Source: an uncultured Oscillospiraceae bacterium (GTDB taxonomy: Bacteria > Bacillota > Clostridia > Oscillospirales > Ruminococcaceae). Taken from it: DNA of 51,863 bases. The stretch lies in the NCBI GenBank assembly GCA_949743955.1, contig CATJVQ010000016.1:1-51863 (forward strand), written 5' to 3'. A program made the position numbers and the translations under genes. Positions 42,357-51,387 of the stretch are shown here, piece after piece; the first letter of the stretch is position 1; each line of letters opens with the position of its first letter. The notes beneath the pieces are model-generated. The model did not search any database. It had not been told where the DNA came from and saw only the letters and a program-made list of their open reading frames with translations.

Positions 42357-43196
42357 ATGGAAAAAACCGCAAAAAAGATCTTTTACCGTGTTTGGCCGTA
42401 TTTCATCCTGATCATCTGTTTGACTGTTTCCTTTACCCCGATTGTCTGGGTTGTTTGTTCGTCGCTGAAGCCCGCGGGGGATATTCTGACAATACCGCCC
42501 TTCTATTTTCCCAAAACGATCACACTCCAGCACTATTATGATCTGTTTTTTAAGCGGGATATCTCCCCGGTCTTCCTCAACAGTCTGACCATAGCGCTGG
42601 CATCCACCGCGATTTCCATTGTCTTTGGCACATTGGCAGCTTACGTGTTTGCCCGTTCCAAGAGCAAACTAATGGACGGATTGCTCTCTTTAATTCTGAC
42701 AGGAAGGATGATGCCTGCCGTCGCCTTGGTTATCCCGCTCTATATGGTGATGCGCCAGCTCAATCTGGTCAATACAAAAACATCGCTGATCGTTGCCTAT
42801 ACGGCGATGAGCTTGCCTTTCGCTATCTATATGATGATGGGCTTCATCTCCCAGATCCCTTATGAAATTGAGGAGTCCGGCATTATCGACGGATGCAGTC
42901 CGTTCAAAGTGCTGACCCTGTTGATCCTGCCCCTGATAGGGGCCGGACTCGCTTCCACCGCTATTTTCAATTTCCTGACCGCGTGGAACGAATACCTTTT
43001 CGCCGTGATTTTTATGATCGACGAGAGAGCCAAAACGATACCGGTGGCCCTGATGGCCTTTGATACAGGGCGGAATACGTACTGGGGTCCCCGTTTTGCG
43101 CTGATGGTGATTTCGCTCGTCCCTGCCACGATCTTTACGCTGGCGGCGCAGAAATACCTTGTATCCGGCGTGACGCTGGGCGCTGTGAAGGGCTGA
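42357..43196 (+). CDS. CUT1 sugar ABC transporter permease (MalG type)
   Basis: A 279-residue permease with about six membrane helices. The EAA loop reads EESGIIDGCSPFKVLTLLIL, and the AFNFLTAWNEYLFAVIFM-like region before the end is typical of MalG partners. I chose the ATG at 42357, six bases after AGGAGG; an earlier ATG at 42333 would place the ribosome site inside the gene. It pairs with the upstream permease to form the membrane channel. Confidence 0.92.
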   Translation: MEKTAKKIFYRVWPYFILIICLTVSFTPIVWVVCSSLKPAGDILTIPPFYFPKTITLQHYYDLFFKRDISPVFLNSLTIALASTAISIVFGTLAAYVFARSKSKLMDGLLSLILTGRMMPAVALVIPLYMVMRQLNLVNTKTSLIVAYTAMSLPFAIYMMMGFISQIPYEIEESGIIDGCSPFKVLTLLILPLIGAGLASTAIFNFLTAWNEYLFAVIFMIDERAKTIPVALMAFDTGRNTYWGPRFALMVISLVPATIFTLAAQKYLVSGVTLGAVKG

Positions 43197-43277
43197 GCTG
43201 GGGGAGTCTGTTTATTGGGTTTGACGCGTGGTTTTAAACCGCGTGACAATAAATAATTTTTGGGAGGACAGTGAAAA

Positions 43278-44755
43278 ATGAAAAGCAAAAAGTTTTTGGC
43301 TCTTTTGTTGGCGCTCTTTACGCTGAGTAGCACAACCGCCTGCAACGTCGCGCCGGTGGATACCGGAAGCAGCAGTGCGGGCAGTACAGGCAGCACGGAC
43401 AGCGCGGGCGGATCCAGCGAAGCGAGCGGTTCCAGTGAAGCTGACAGCGGATCCGCGCCGGCGCCGGCGGCCGATTTGCCGGAGGGGGTCATCCCCTATA
43501 CGCCATACGATCTTTCCGGAAAGTCGATCACCGTTTATACGGCTGAGGGCGAGCTGAGCAACAGCGTACTCGCGCAGAAGGACCGGTTCACCGAGCTGAC
43601 AGGCTGTGAAGTCAAAATGGTCGCCATCCCAATGAACAATTTCCGCGAAAAGCTGACCATCGATCTCTCCGCCGGTTCGAGCGAATACGACGCCATGGCC
43701 ATGACCTGCGAGTATGAGTTCATTCAGAACGGCTGGGTGGAACCGCTCAACAGCTATATCAGCGATTCTTCCATCGCCGATCCGAACCTCAATCTCGCCG
43801 ATTTCATCCCGTCTCAGATCGAAGTGATGACGATGGGCGATCAGATCTACGGTCTGCCGTGGAAACCGGACGTGATGGTTTACTACTATCGCAAGGACTG
43901 GCTTGAGGACGATGCGAACAAGGCGGCTTTCAAGGAGAAGTACGGCTATGATCTGGCGCCGGCAAAGACTTGGGAACAGTATCAGGACATTGCCGAGTTC
44001 TTCACCAACAAAGAGGAGACCGCTATGGTTCTGTCTTCATGGGAATGAACCACAACCAGCTTTCAGGAACTCTGCAAACCCGATTTTATGGCACCGGCCT
44101 GACCTGGTACAACGAGGATTATACGACAAACTGCAACACGCCGGAATTTATCAAGTGCCTGGAAGAGCTTAAATGGGAGCTTGAAAACACGACTCCTCCC
44201 GGGACTGATAACTGGGAATGGCCGGAAACCAACGCCGCGTTCCTTTCCGGAGTGATTGCACAGACCGTTACATGGCCGGGCCTCTCGAAAATGTGTGAGA
44301 CGCCTGACGGCGACTGGGGGAAATCCGAGGTTGTCGGAAAAGTGGGTTGGACCACCGCTCCCGGCTGGGAAGACGGCAAGCCCGCGACCACGATGGGCGG
44401 CTGGTGGGCCTATATTTCGGCATTCTCCAAGGAGAAGACCGCCGCTTATAAGTTTGTAGAATTCGTCACCAGCCAGGAAGGGGAGCTGTTAAAGATTTCC
44501 TCCGGCTGCGATCCGGCCCGCCAGTCCAATTTCGATCTTCTGGCGAAGGACGATCCGTTCTATGAGGTCATGGCCAATAACCTGGCCATCAGCATCCCGA
44601 CCCCGGCTCTGCCCCGGTGGGGCACGACCTTTGATACCGAACTGCGCGACAACGTGCATGCCGCCATTACCGGGCAGGTTTCGGTGGAGGAAGGGGCTAA
44701 GGCGGTCGATGACGCCCTCCAGAAGTTCCTGCGCGAAGAAGGGTACATTGATTAA
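43278..44755 (+). pseudogene. sugar-binding lipoprotein of the ABC transporter, frameshifted
   Basis: Extracellular solute-binding protein (family 1) of the CUT1 transporter. The first frame (43278-44048) has a lipoprotein signal with Cys22 (LSSTTAC), a Ser/Gly/Ala/Asp linker and a binding-protein N-lobe (ITVYTAEGELSNSVLAQ, then DQIYGLPWKPDVMVYYY). It stops after a short unrelated tail. The protein continues in the -1 frame from about 44021 to 44755 (GSVFMGMNHNQLSGTL, then GGWWAYISAFSKEKTAAY). Joining near 44019-44025 gives a normal protein of about 492 residues, so one base appears to be missing. No slippery heptamer is present, so mutation or a sequencing error is more likely than programmed frameshifting. 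Confidence 0.85.
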
Positions 44756-44845
44756 AACAGGTCTTATTCGCCAGTCTGGGTAAACGATTCCCGTGCGGGA
44801 AACGATGGACTGGAATGAAAGACAGAGAGCGTTCAAAACGGATAA

Positions 44846-44881
44846 GGATCCCGGAAAGATATCCTTACCGGGATCCCTTTT
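44846..44881 (+). terminator. intrinsic terminator after the transporter operon
   Basis: GGATCCCGG (44846-44854) pairs with CCGGGATCC (44868-44876), then CTTTTT. An alternative AAGGATA/TATCCTT pairing inside the loop is possible. Confidence 0.8.
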
Positions 44882-44977
44882 TCCATTGTGCGGATGTGAT
44901 TTTTGAGTGGAGAAACCGCAATCAAATATTTACCTTAATCATTCAAATTTACGATGTATGAGAGGGATTTAATACTT

Positions 44978-46504
44978 ATGATGTATATTACGATTGACGC
45001 GAACCGGACAAAGGCTGCGGTCGACCGCAAAATTTTCGGGCACTTCACAGAGCATGCCTTCCGAAACATCTACGGCGGGATGTATGAGCCGGAAAGCAGT
45101 ACTGCCGACGAGCATGGGTTCCGGAAGGATGTTCTGGATGCGCTCAAAAAGGTGCGCACGCCTTTGCTGCGTTATCCGGGAGGAAACTTTGTTTCCAACT
45201 ATCATTGGGAAGACGGCATCGGACCGAAGTCGGAACGGAAACGTGTCTTTGAATACGCCTGGCTGACGGAGGAGAGCAATCAGTTCGGTACGGCGGATTT
45301 TATTGAGCTCTGCCGCAAGGTGGGGGCTGAACCGCTGATTTGTGTCAACATGGGCACTGGCACTGTAGAAGAGGCCATGCACTGGGTGGAGTACTGCAAT
45401 GGCACCGGAAACACCTATTATGCGAATCTGCGCCGTTCTCACGGCTATGAGGAACCCTTCGGTGTGAAATACTGGGGACTGGGAAATGAAATGTACGGGC
45501 TGTGGCAGATGAACCACAAATCGGCCCGGCAGTACGCAGAGGCCGCGCTGGAATTTGCCAAAGCGATGAAATGGGTGGATCCCGGCATCTCCCTCATTGC
45601 GTGCGGATATGAACAGAGCTCCGACTGGAATTATACTGTGGCGAAAGAAATCGGCTCTCTGATCGATTATATTTCTGCTCACCATTATTCGGTCGGCTGG
45701 GGCCCGTTCGAGAGAGACGATTACATGGGAAATCTGTATATTCCCGAATACATGAACCTGCTGACGGATCTGACGCTTTCAGCTGTGAATACAGGTTTAA
45801 ACAATGTGACAGACCATATTCAGGTTGCCTGGGACGAGTGGAACCTTTTTGGCTGGGCTGTCGACGGCGTGAACGAGGACAGTTCCTACACGATGCAGAA
45901 TGCGCTTGTCACCGCATTGATCCTCAACTTCTTCATCAAGAACTGCGACAGAATCGGAATGGCGAACTACTCCACCTTTGTAAACATCAACGGCGCCGTT
46001 TCCACGCATGGGGATCAGCTTGTCAGGCGCCCGCAGTTCTATGTGTTTGATCTGCTTAGCAACAACACAGGGGAGCGGGCAGTGGAAACCTATGCAGAAG
46101 GGGAAATGTTGGATGTGCGGGTTTCCCAGAGCGAGAAACTTAACCGCCCGAAGCTGGGTATCGATCTGACCCATCCGGAGGAAGAAAAAGAGGAGAGATG
46201 GGTGAAGGTCCCGGCGGTGGACTGCGCCGCCACTGTGAGTGCGGACGGCACGATGTACCTTTCTCTTGTAAACAAACATCCGGAGGAAGATATCACGGTG
46301 GATATCGAGGTTAACGGATGGGGTGATATTGAGGCTGTTAAGTGCAGCCGGATCTATCACGAGGATTTGGCGGCCAGCAACACGCTGGAGCATCCTGAGG
46401 AAGTGAACATCCAGGAAGCTGCCCGGCCGGAGATTTCTGGAACCTGTCTGAAAATGACCCTGAAAAAGCATTCTGTAAATCTAGTTCAACTGAAAAAGAA
46501 GTAA
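44978..46504 (+). CDS. GH51 alpha-L-arabinofuranosidase
   Basis: A 508-residue glycoside hydrolase that removes terminal L-arabinofuranose from arabinan or arabinoxylan pieces. The acid/base is Glu171 in YWGLGNEMYG and the nucleophile is Glu287 in VAWDEWNLFG. RYPGGNF and the C-terminal beta-sandwich are typical. No signal peptide is present, so it works inside the cell on imported oligosaccharides. The ATG at 44978 lies 11 bases after GAGAGGG; an ATG one codon later is equally possible. It is the first gene of the catabolic cluster that ends at 50837. Confidence 0.93.
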   Translation: MMYITIDANRTKAAVDRKIFGHFTEHAFRNIYGGMYEPESSTADEHGFRKDVLDALKKVRTPLLRYPGGNFVSNYHWEDGIGPKSERKRVFEYAWLTEESNQFGTADFIELCRKVGAEPLICVNMGTGTVEEAMHWVEYCNGTGNTYYANLRRSHGYEEPFGVKYWGLGNEMYGLWQMNHKSARQYAEAALEFAKAMKWVDPGISLIACGYEQSSDWNYTVAKEIGSLIDYISAHHYSVGWGPFERDDYMGNLYIPEYMNLLTDLTLSAVNTGLNNVTDHIQVAWDEWNLFGWAVDGVNEDSSYTMQNALVTALILNFFIKNCDRIGMANYSTFVNINGAVSTHGDQLVRRPQFYVFDLLSNNTGERAVETYAEGEMLDVRVSQSEKLNRPKLGIDLTHPEEEKEERWVKVPAVDCAATVSADGTMYLSLVNKHPEEDITVDIEVNGWGDIEAVKCSRIYHEDLAASNTLEHPEEVNIQEAARPEISGTCLKMTLKKHSVNLVQLKKK

Positions 46505-46516
46505 GAAGGTGAGCAT

Positions 46517-47902
46517 ATGGAAGGGATCCGAATCGGTTATCTCCCCACCCGGCGCGATGTATTCAGTGCTTCCGAGGCACGCCGTTACCGTGGGATAATA
46601 AAGGAAAAGATTTCTGCGCTAGGAGCAAAACTCATTGATATCGACGACATCAATGACGAGGGACTGTTCTTCAGCGAACAGGATCTGCCGGCGGTTCTGG
46701 AGAAGATGCGGCGCAGCCATGTGGACGGCCTTTTCTTCCCCCACTGCAACTTCGGCACAGAGGATCTGGTCGCCAAGACGGCGAAAGAGCTCGGAAAACC
46801 GGTGCTGCTCTGGGGCCCGCGCGATGATGCGCCCCTTGCGGATGGTCTTCGCACACGGGATACGCAGTGCGGTCTCTTTGCGACAGGCAAGGTGCTGCGC
46901 CGCTTCAATATCCCCTTTACGTACATTGAAAACAGCCGGATAAGCGATCCGGTCTTTCTGAAGGGTTATCAGAAATTCCTCTGTGTTTGCCGCACGGTAC
47001 GGGCTTTCCGCAGGATGCGGATCCTGCAAATCGGGCCGCGTCCGGATGGGTTCTGGTCTGTGATCTGCAACGAAGGCGAACTGCTGGAACGCTTTGGAAT
47101 CCAGACGTTCCCCGTTTCATTGGTCGATCTGGTGGACCGGGTAAAGGAGCTCCTGCGCGGGAAGCCGCAGAAATTCCATGACGCGATGGACCGCATTGCC
47201 GGACAAATGGATCTTTCCGCCTGCGAGACGGAGGATGTCGAAAAACTTGCGGCGATGTATACGGCTATCCGTTCCCTCTGCGAGGAGCATGGGTGTACCT
47301 GTGCAGCGATCCAGTGCTGGAATGCTCTGCAAAGCGAGAGTGGGCTGGGCGTCATGCCCTGTATGGTCAACGGCCTGCTGACTGAGGACGGTATTCCGGT
47401 AGCCTGTGAGACGGATATGCACGGCGCCATAACGGCTGTATTGCTGCAGGAGTCTGCCGGATGCTGCTCCCCCGTTTTCTTTTCCGATATGACGATACGC
47501 CACCCCGACAATGATAACGCGGAGCTTTTGTGGCACTGCGGCAACTTTTCGCCGTCCCTGGCCGCGGAGGGTGAGGAGAAGCGTTTAGGCCGGCATTTTA
47601 TCTTTCCCAGCCATAAATGCGGTACAGGAGAGTGGAAGATCCGCAGCGGTGAAGTGACTGTCTGCCGGTTTGACGGCGATCACGGCGAGTACCGTCTGTT
47701 TATCGGGGAGGGCCGCGGGACGGAGGGCCCTCGGACAAAGGGGACTTATTTCTGGCTGGAGGTGGACAACTGGCCCAAGTGGGAGCGGACTCTGGTGGAG
47801 GGCCCATATATCCACCACTGTGCCGGCATACATGCGAAGACGGCCGATATCCTCCAGGAGGTCTGTAAGTATATCCCGGGCCTGCAGGCGGAGAGAATGT
47901 AA
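46517..47902 (+). CDS. L-fucose/L-arabinose isomerase-family protein
   Basis: A 461-residue protein with the two-domain FucI/AraA architecture: an N-terminal Rossmann-like part (GIRIGYLPTRRDVFS, DGLFFPHCNFGTEDLVAK) and a C-terminal metal-binding part (PCMVNGLLTEDGIPVACETD with the Glu and Asp expected as metal ligands, and the late HHCAG motif). It should isomerise an aldose to the 2-ketose. The true substrate is unclear: L-arabinose fits the GH51 enzyme next door, while a tetrose or D-arabinose would also suit the downstream genes. It lies 12 bp after GH51, behind GAAGGTGAG. Confidence 0.8.
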   Translation: MEGIRIGYLPTRRDVFSASEARRYRGIIKEKISALGAKLIDIDDINDEGLFFSEQDLPAVLEKMRRSHVDGLFFPHCNFGTEDLVAKTAKELGKPVLLWGPRDDAPLADGLRTRDTQCGLFATGKVLRRFNIPFTYIENSRISDPVFLKGYQKFLCVCRTVRAFRRMRILQIGPRPDGFWSVICNEGELLERFGIQTFPVSLVDLVDRVKELLRGKPQKFHDAMDRIAGQMDLSACETEDVEKLAAMYTAIRSLCEEHGCTCAAIQCWNALQSESGLGVMPCMVNGLLTEDGIPVACETDMHGAITAVLLQESAGCCSPVFFSDMTIRHPDNDNAELLWHCGNFSPSLAAEGEEKRLGRHFIFPSHKCGTGEWKIRSGEVTVCRFDGDHGEYRLFIGEGRGTEGPRTKGTYFWLEVDNWPKWERTLVEGPYIHHCAGIHAKTADILQEVCKYIPGLQAERM

Positions 47903-47931
47903 GGCACGAAAGAGAAGCGGCGGAGGAATTT

Positions 47932-48939
47932 ATGAAAAAGATAATCAATCAGCCTGCGGCCGTACCGGAGGAAACGATTGAAGGGTTTATCCGGGCGTAT
48001 GCAGATGACTTCGAAAAGGTAGAGGGCGTGAAGGGCATCCGGGTCCGCACCCCAAAGGATAAGGTAGCGCTGGTGATCGGGGGAGGAAGCGGCCATGAGC
48101 CGATGTTTGCGATGTTTGTTGGGGAAAATCTTGCCGATGCGAGCGCAAACGGAAATATCTTTGCTTCCCCGGATCCCAATACCATCGTGCAGACTGTTCG
48201 ATCGGTGGAGCGCGGGAAGGGCGTTCTGCTGATCTACGGCAACTACGCGGGCGACAATTTGAACTTTGACATGGCGGCGGAGATACTGGAGGATTTCGAG
48301 ATCGAGAGCAGAACGGTCCGTGTGTGGGATGATGTTGCCTCCGCGCCGAAGGAGCGGATCACCGATCGCCGAGGGATTGCCGGGGATGTGTTTGTCCTCA
48401 AGATTGCCGGTGCCGCGACAGCCGCGGGCCTTTCCTTGGAGGAAGCGTATCGTGTGGCAGTCAAGGCGCGCGACAATACGTTCAGCCTCGGGGTGGCGCT
48501 CTCCGGCGGGACAATTCCCGGAGAAGAGCATCCCGCGTTTACCCTGCCGGACGGTGAAATTGAGTTCGGCATGGGCGTCCATGGAGAACCGGGCGTTAAA
48601 AGGATGAAGCTGATCCCCGCGGATCAGACGACAGATTTTTTGCTGGAAAAGCTGCTTGAGGATTCTGGTATCCATAGGGGGGATTCTGTCTGTACACTGG
48701 TAAACGGGCTGGGATCGACCACGTTGTCGGAACTGTGCATCATCAACCGCAGACTGGCGCCGCTTCTGGAGAGCCGCGGAATCGGGATACATGATATGGA
48801 GATCGGGTCCTACATCACCTGCCAGGAAATGGCCGGGGCCTCTATCACATTGCTGCGCCTGGATGAGGAGCTGCAAAAGTATTACGATATGCCCTGCTGG
48901 AGCCCTTATTATCAGAAACGCGCAAAGAAGGCCAAGTGA
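47932..48939 (+). CDS. dhaK: dihydroxyacetone kinase-type ketose kinase, DhaK subunit
   Basis: A 335-residue DAK1-domain protein. VIGGGSGHEPMFAMFVGE and YGNYAGDNLNFDMA are the conserved loops. His217 in GMGVHGEPG is the residue that binds the ketone substrate covalently as a hemiaminal. Together with DhaL it forms a kinase for dihydroxyacetone or a larger ketose such as erythrulose, phosphorylating C1. No DhaM phosphotransferase gene is present, and DhaL has the ATP-site aspartates, so the donor is probably ATP. Start follows GGAGGAATTT. Confidence 0.92.
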   Translation: MKKIINQPAAVPEETIEGFIRAYADDFEKVEGVKGIRVRTPKDKVALVIGGGSGHEPMFAMFVGENLADASANGNIFASPDPNTIVQTVRSVERGKGVLLIYGNYAGDNLNFDMAAEILEDFEIESRTVRVWDDVASAPKERITDRRGIAGDVFVLKIAGAATAAGLSLEEAYRVAVKARDNTFSLGVALSGGTIPGEEHPAFTLPDGEIEFGMGVHGEPGVKRMKLIPADQTTDFLLEKLLEDSGIHRGDSVCTLVNGLGSTTLSELCIINRRLAPLLESRGIGIHDMEIGSYITCQEMAGASITLLRLDEELQKYYDMPCWSPYYQKRAKKAK

Positions 48940-48940
48940 A

Positions 48941-49588
48941 ATGAAGACAATCTGCACAGAAGAAATGAAAGCGATGCTGTTGTTCATTGCCGATCGGGTG
49001 ATGGAGAGCAAACCTATGCTGACAGAAGTGGACTCCCGTATCGGGGACGGCGACCATGGAATCGGTATGGAGACTGGCTTTCGCGCCGTGAAGGAGGTTC
49101 TGTCCGGGGAGGATTTTGACACTGTCAATCAGTTGTTCCGGCAAACCGGTATAGCGATGCTTAATTCCATGGGCGGCGCTTCCGGCGTGGTTTTCAGCAC
49201 GATGTTCATGGGCGGTGTCAAAGGAATGCAGGATACTTCCCAAATCGATACGCAGGCGTTTGCAGACATGATGTCCCGCAGCTTGGAGGCAGTACAAAAA
49301 CGCGGCGGCGCCCGCCGGGGCGATAAGACCATGGTCGACGCTCTCGAGCCGGCCTGCGCCGCGATGTCGGAATATCAGGGCGGCGATTTTGGGGAGATAT
49401 TCTGCCGTGCAGCGGAAGCGGCACAAAAAGGGGTGGAGGAAACCAAACGGTACGCCGCGAAATTCGGCCGCGCAAAATCCTTAATGGAGCGGTCCATCGG
49501 TTATCAGGATGCGGGGGCTACCTCCGTGTGGATTATTTTCCGGGCGGCGGCCGACTGGTGCCTGAAGAAGGAGGCTGAAGAGGCATGA
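48941..49588 (+). CDS. dhaL: dihydroxyacetone kinase-type ketose kinase, DhaL (nucleotide) subunit
   Basis: A 215-residue DAK2-domain protein. Asp31, Asp36 and Asp38 in VDSRIGDGDHG form the Mg-nucleotide site; GGASGVVFSTMFMG, RGDKTMVDAL and DAGATSVWIIF are typical. It starts one base after the dhaK stop codon with only a weak ribosome site, indicating coupled translation, and it overlaps the next gene by four bases (ATGA). DhaL supplies the nucleotide for phosphorylating the DhaK-bound ketose. Confidence 0.92.
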   Translation: MKTICTEEMKAMLLFIADRVMESKPMLTEVDSRIGDGDHGIGMETGFRAVKEVLSGEDFDTVNQLFRQTGIAMLNSMGGASGVVFSTMFMGGVKGMQDTSQIDTQAFADMMSRSLEAVQKRGGARRGDKTMVDALEPACAAMSEYQGGDFGEIFCRAAEAAQKGVEETKRYAAKFGRAKSLMERSIGYQDAGATSVWIIFRAAADWCLKKEAEEA

Positions 49589-50043
49589 AGGAACTGATCA
49601 TCGGCTGTGACAACGCGGCCGTTGGATTAAAGGAGACACTTAAAAATTTCCTTACCGGAAAGGGATATCATGTAGAAGACATCGGCTGTGCGGACGAAAC
49701 GGACGTTACTTTTTATCCGTATATTGCCGAGCGGGTCTGTCAGGCTGTCAAAGACAGCGGGTTTACAAAAGAAGGAATCCTGCTCTGCGGAACCGGGATG
49801 GGAATGGCCATATCCGCAAACAAGATCCCGGGAATCCGCGCGGCAGTTTGTCACGACAGCTATTCAGCTGAACGGGCAAAGCTGAGCAATAACGCGAATA
49901 TACTGTGCATGGGTGCGCGCGTGATCGGTCCCGAACTGGCAAAGCAGCTTGCTGTAGAATGGCTCTCTCTGGAGTTTACAGACGGCCCCTCTACTCCAAA
50001 GGTCCATGCTGTTCAGGAGCTTGAGTCACGTTACCTGGCCTGA
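49585..50043 (+). CDS. rpiB: RpiB-family sugar-phosphate isomerase, EryI/DerI-like
   Basis: A 152-residue RpiB/LacAB-family isomerase. Cys68 in LLCGTGMGMAISANK is the catalytic base region. The HDSYSAERAKLSNNANILCMGARVIG stretch, read in two parts, is closer to the D-erythrulose-4-phosphate isomerases of erythritol/threitol pathways (as I recall them) than to ribose-5-phosphate isomerase B. The N-terminal CDNAA replaces the CDHAG of typical RpiB, so the phosphate/sugar-binding His is missing. It overlaps dhaL by four bases. A tetrulose- or pentulose-phosphate substrate is inferred from neighbours. Confidence 0.85.
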   Translation: MKELIIGCDNAAVGLKETLKNFLTGKGYHVEDIGCADETDVTFYPYIAERVCQAVKDSGFTKEGILLCGTGMGMAISANKIPGIRAAVCHDSYSAERAKLSNNANILCMGARVIGPELAKQLAVEWLSLEFTDGPSTPKVHAVQELESRYLA

Positions 50044-50060
50044 GAAATGGGAGTGTAAGG

Positions 50061-50837
50061 ATGGAGCGTTTTCTTCTCGGAACCAATTGGAAAATGCATA
50101 AAACCTTCCCGGAAGCGGTGGCTTATACAGAGAGGCTGAAAATTCTCGTACAACAATATCCCCAATGTCAATTTTTCATCATCCCCCCCAGCCTGTATCT
50201 GCGGGAGCTGGCTGAACGCCTGAAAGGGGGTCAAATCCTCCTGGGCGCGCAGAATATGCACTGGAGGGAGGAGGGCGATTACACGGGAGAGATTTCACCG
50301 GCATGGCTGGAGGCATGCGGGGTAGCGGTGGCGGAACTGGGGCATTCAGAACGCCGCCAGGCCTACAATGAAAATGATGTCGACTTAAACAGAAAAGTAC
50401 ATGCCGCATTTCGGCATAATATGATCCCTCTCCTCTGTGTCGGCGAATCCGCACAGGACAAAGAATATGGCGTTACAGCGGAAAAGCTCAGAATGCAGCT
50501 AAAAATCGGGCTGTTCGGTGTAAATCCGGAACAGTCCTCCCGGTTATGGATCGCATATGAGCCTGTTTGGGCGATCGGACCGTCCGGTATTCCGGCAGAA
50601 GCGGCGTATGTACAGGCTGTACACCAGATGATCCGCAGCATGCTGCTGGAACAGTTTGGTGAATCCGGAAGGAGGATTCCAATTCTGTACGGCGGCAGCG
50701 TAAACCCGGAAAACTGCGTTTCTCTGGCAGTCTGCTCTGAAGTAAACGGATTATTCATCGGGCGTTCCGCATGGGATTTAGAAAAGTGGATGCTGATTTT
50801 GGAACGGCTGCATATGGCCGGCGTTTTGGAGGGATAG
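50061..50837 (+). CDS. triosephosphate isomerase paralogue, EryH/LerI-like
   Basis: A 258-residue TIM barrel with intact catalytic residues Lys11 (GTNWKMHKT), His95 (LGHSERR) and Glu167 (AYEPVWAIG), and the YGGSVNPENC phosphate loop. The GTNWKMHKT start and GAQNMHW variant resemble the L-erythrulose-1-phosphate isomerases of erythritol/threitol loci rather than glycolytic TIM. Its place after DhaKL and RpiB in one operon supports a role on a C1-phosphorylated ketose. A plain second glycolytic TIM is the alternative. Ribosome site GGAGTGTAAGG; a terminator follows after 100 bp. Confidence 0.87.
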   Translation: MERFLLGTNWKMHKTFPEAVAYTERLKILVQQYPQCQFFIIPPSLYLRELAERLKGGQILLGAQNMHWREEGDYTGEISPAWLEACGVAVAELGHSERRQAYNENDVDLNRKVHAAFRHNMIPLLCVGESAQDKEYGVTAEKLRMQLKIGLFGVNPEQSSRLWIAYEPVWAIGPSGIPAEAAYVQAVHQMIRSMLLEQFGESGRRIPILYGGSVNPENCVSLAVCSEVNGLFIGRSAWDLEKWMLILERLHMAGVLEG

Positions 50838-50938
50838 CTTTTAAATTCTCAGAGAGAAAGTCTGTGTACTTAGCTTTGCAATAAGATTCGGCATATAATG
50901 GCACCGAGCTTATTTTAATAAATTGTTTATATCAAGGG

Positions 50939-50997
50939 GTCTCCTTTGCTGCTTTGAGTATAGCGGATATTCTGAGCGCTGCAAAGGAGACTTTTTT
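50939..50997 (+). terminator. terminator after the catabolic operon
   Basis: GTCTCCTTTGC (50939-50949) pairs with GCAAAGGAGAC (50981-50991) around a 31-nt loop that can itself fold (AGTATA against TATTCT), followed by TTTTTT. Confidence 0.8.
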
Positions 50998-51025
50998 CTG
51001 CTGGTGGGGTCTGTCCTGCAACTTC

Positions 51026-51051
51026 GATATTGTGCACAAATTTCTGTATAG
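51026..51051 (+). promoter_or_regulatory. possible sigma-E-type promoter before sigK
   Basis: ATATT (51027-51031) and GTATAG (51046-51051) are 14 bp apart, the spacing of sporulation sigma-E promoters, which drive sigK in Bacillus. The match to the -10 consensus is partial. No vegetative promoter was found in 50998-51180, a stretch with no gene. Confidence 0.25.
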
Positions 51052-51180
51052 CAGATTACAGCCTGGATTTAGAATTCGGCGAATGAAGACCAAGGACGTA
51101 ACCCTGCCCTCCAAAACAGACGGCTAGGACGTCCCCGATGCGTCATAGAATGAAACATCACCAGAAAAGGGGACTTCGCC

Positions 51181-51387
51181 ATGTATTCCACACTCATTAC
51201 GCTCGCCCTGTGCAACCTGCTCTACTTCGCGCTGCATATCACGGGCGGCGGTTCGTTTCCCCACCCCCTTCCGCCGGCGGAGGAGCGTGCCTACCTCCTG
51301 CGCGCGAAGGAGGGAGACGAGGAGGCCAAAAACAAGCTCATTGAGCACAATCTGCGCCTGGTGGCGCACATCATCAAGAAGGGTTGA
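51181..51387 (+). pseudogene. sigK: pro-sigma-K gene, 5' part, interrupted by a skin-like element
   Basis: The frame encodes the first 67 residues of the late mother-cell sporulation sigma factor: a hydrophobic pro-sequence (about residues 1-25), then [15 protein letters not shown] and [18 protein letters not shown], the conserved start of region 2. After HIIKK the normal continuation is replaced by Gly and a stop (GGTTGA). The break coincides with the 3' end of an opposing serine recombinase, as at skin elements. The gene is not decayed: it would be restored by excision of the element in the mother cell. The pro-sequence implies proteolytic activation as in Bacillus. Start follows AAAAGGGG. 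Confidence 0.88.

Noticed and set aside
44010-44048. Programmed ribosomal frameshift in the sugar-binding protein
   Set aside because: No X-XXY-YYZ heptamer, stop-codon pause signal or obvious downstream structure, and the family is not known to use frameshifting.
50894-50899. TATAAT box after the TIM paralogue as a promoter for sigK
   Set aside because: The nearest -35-like box (TTGCAA) is only 12 bp away and a terminator follows at 50939, so it would not reach sigK.
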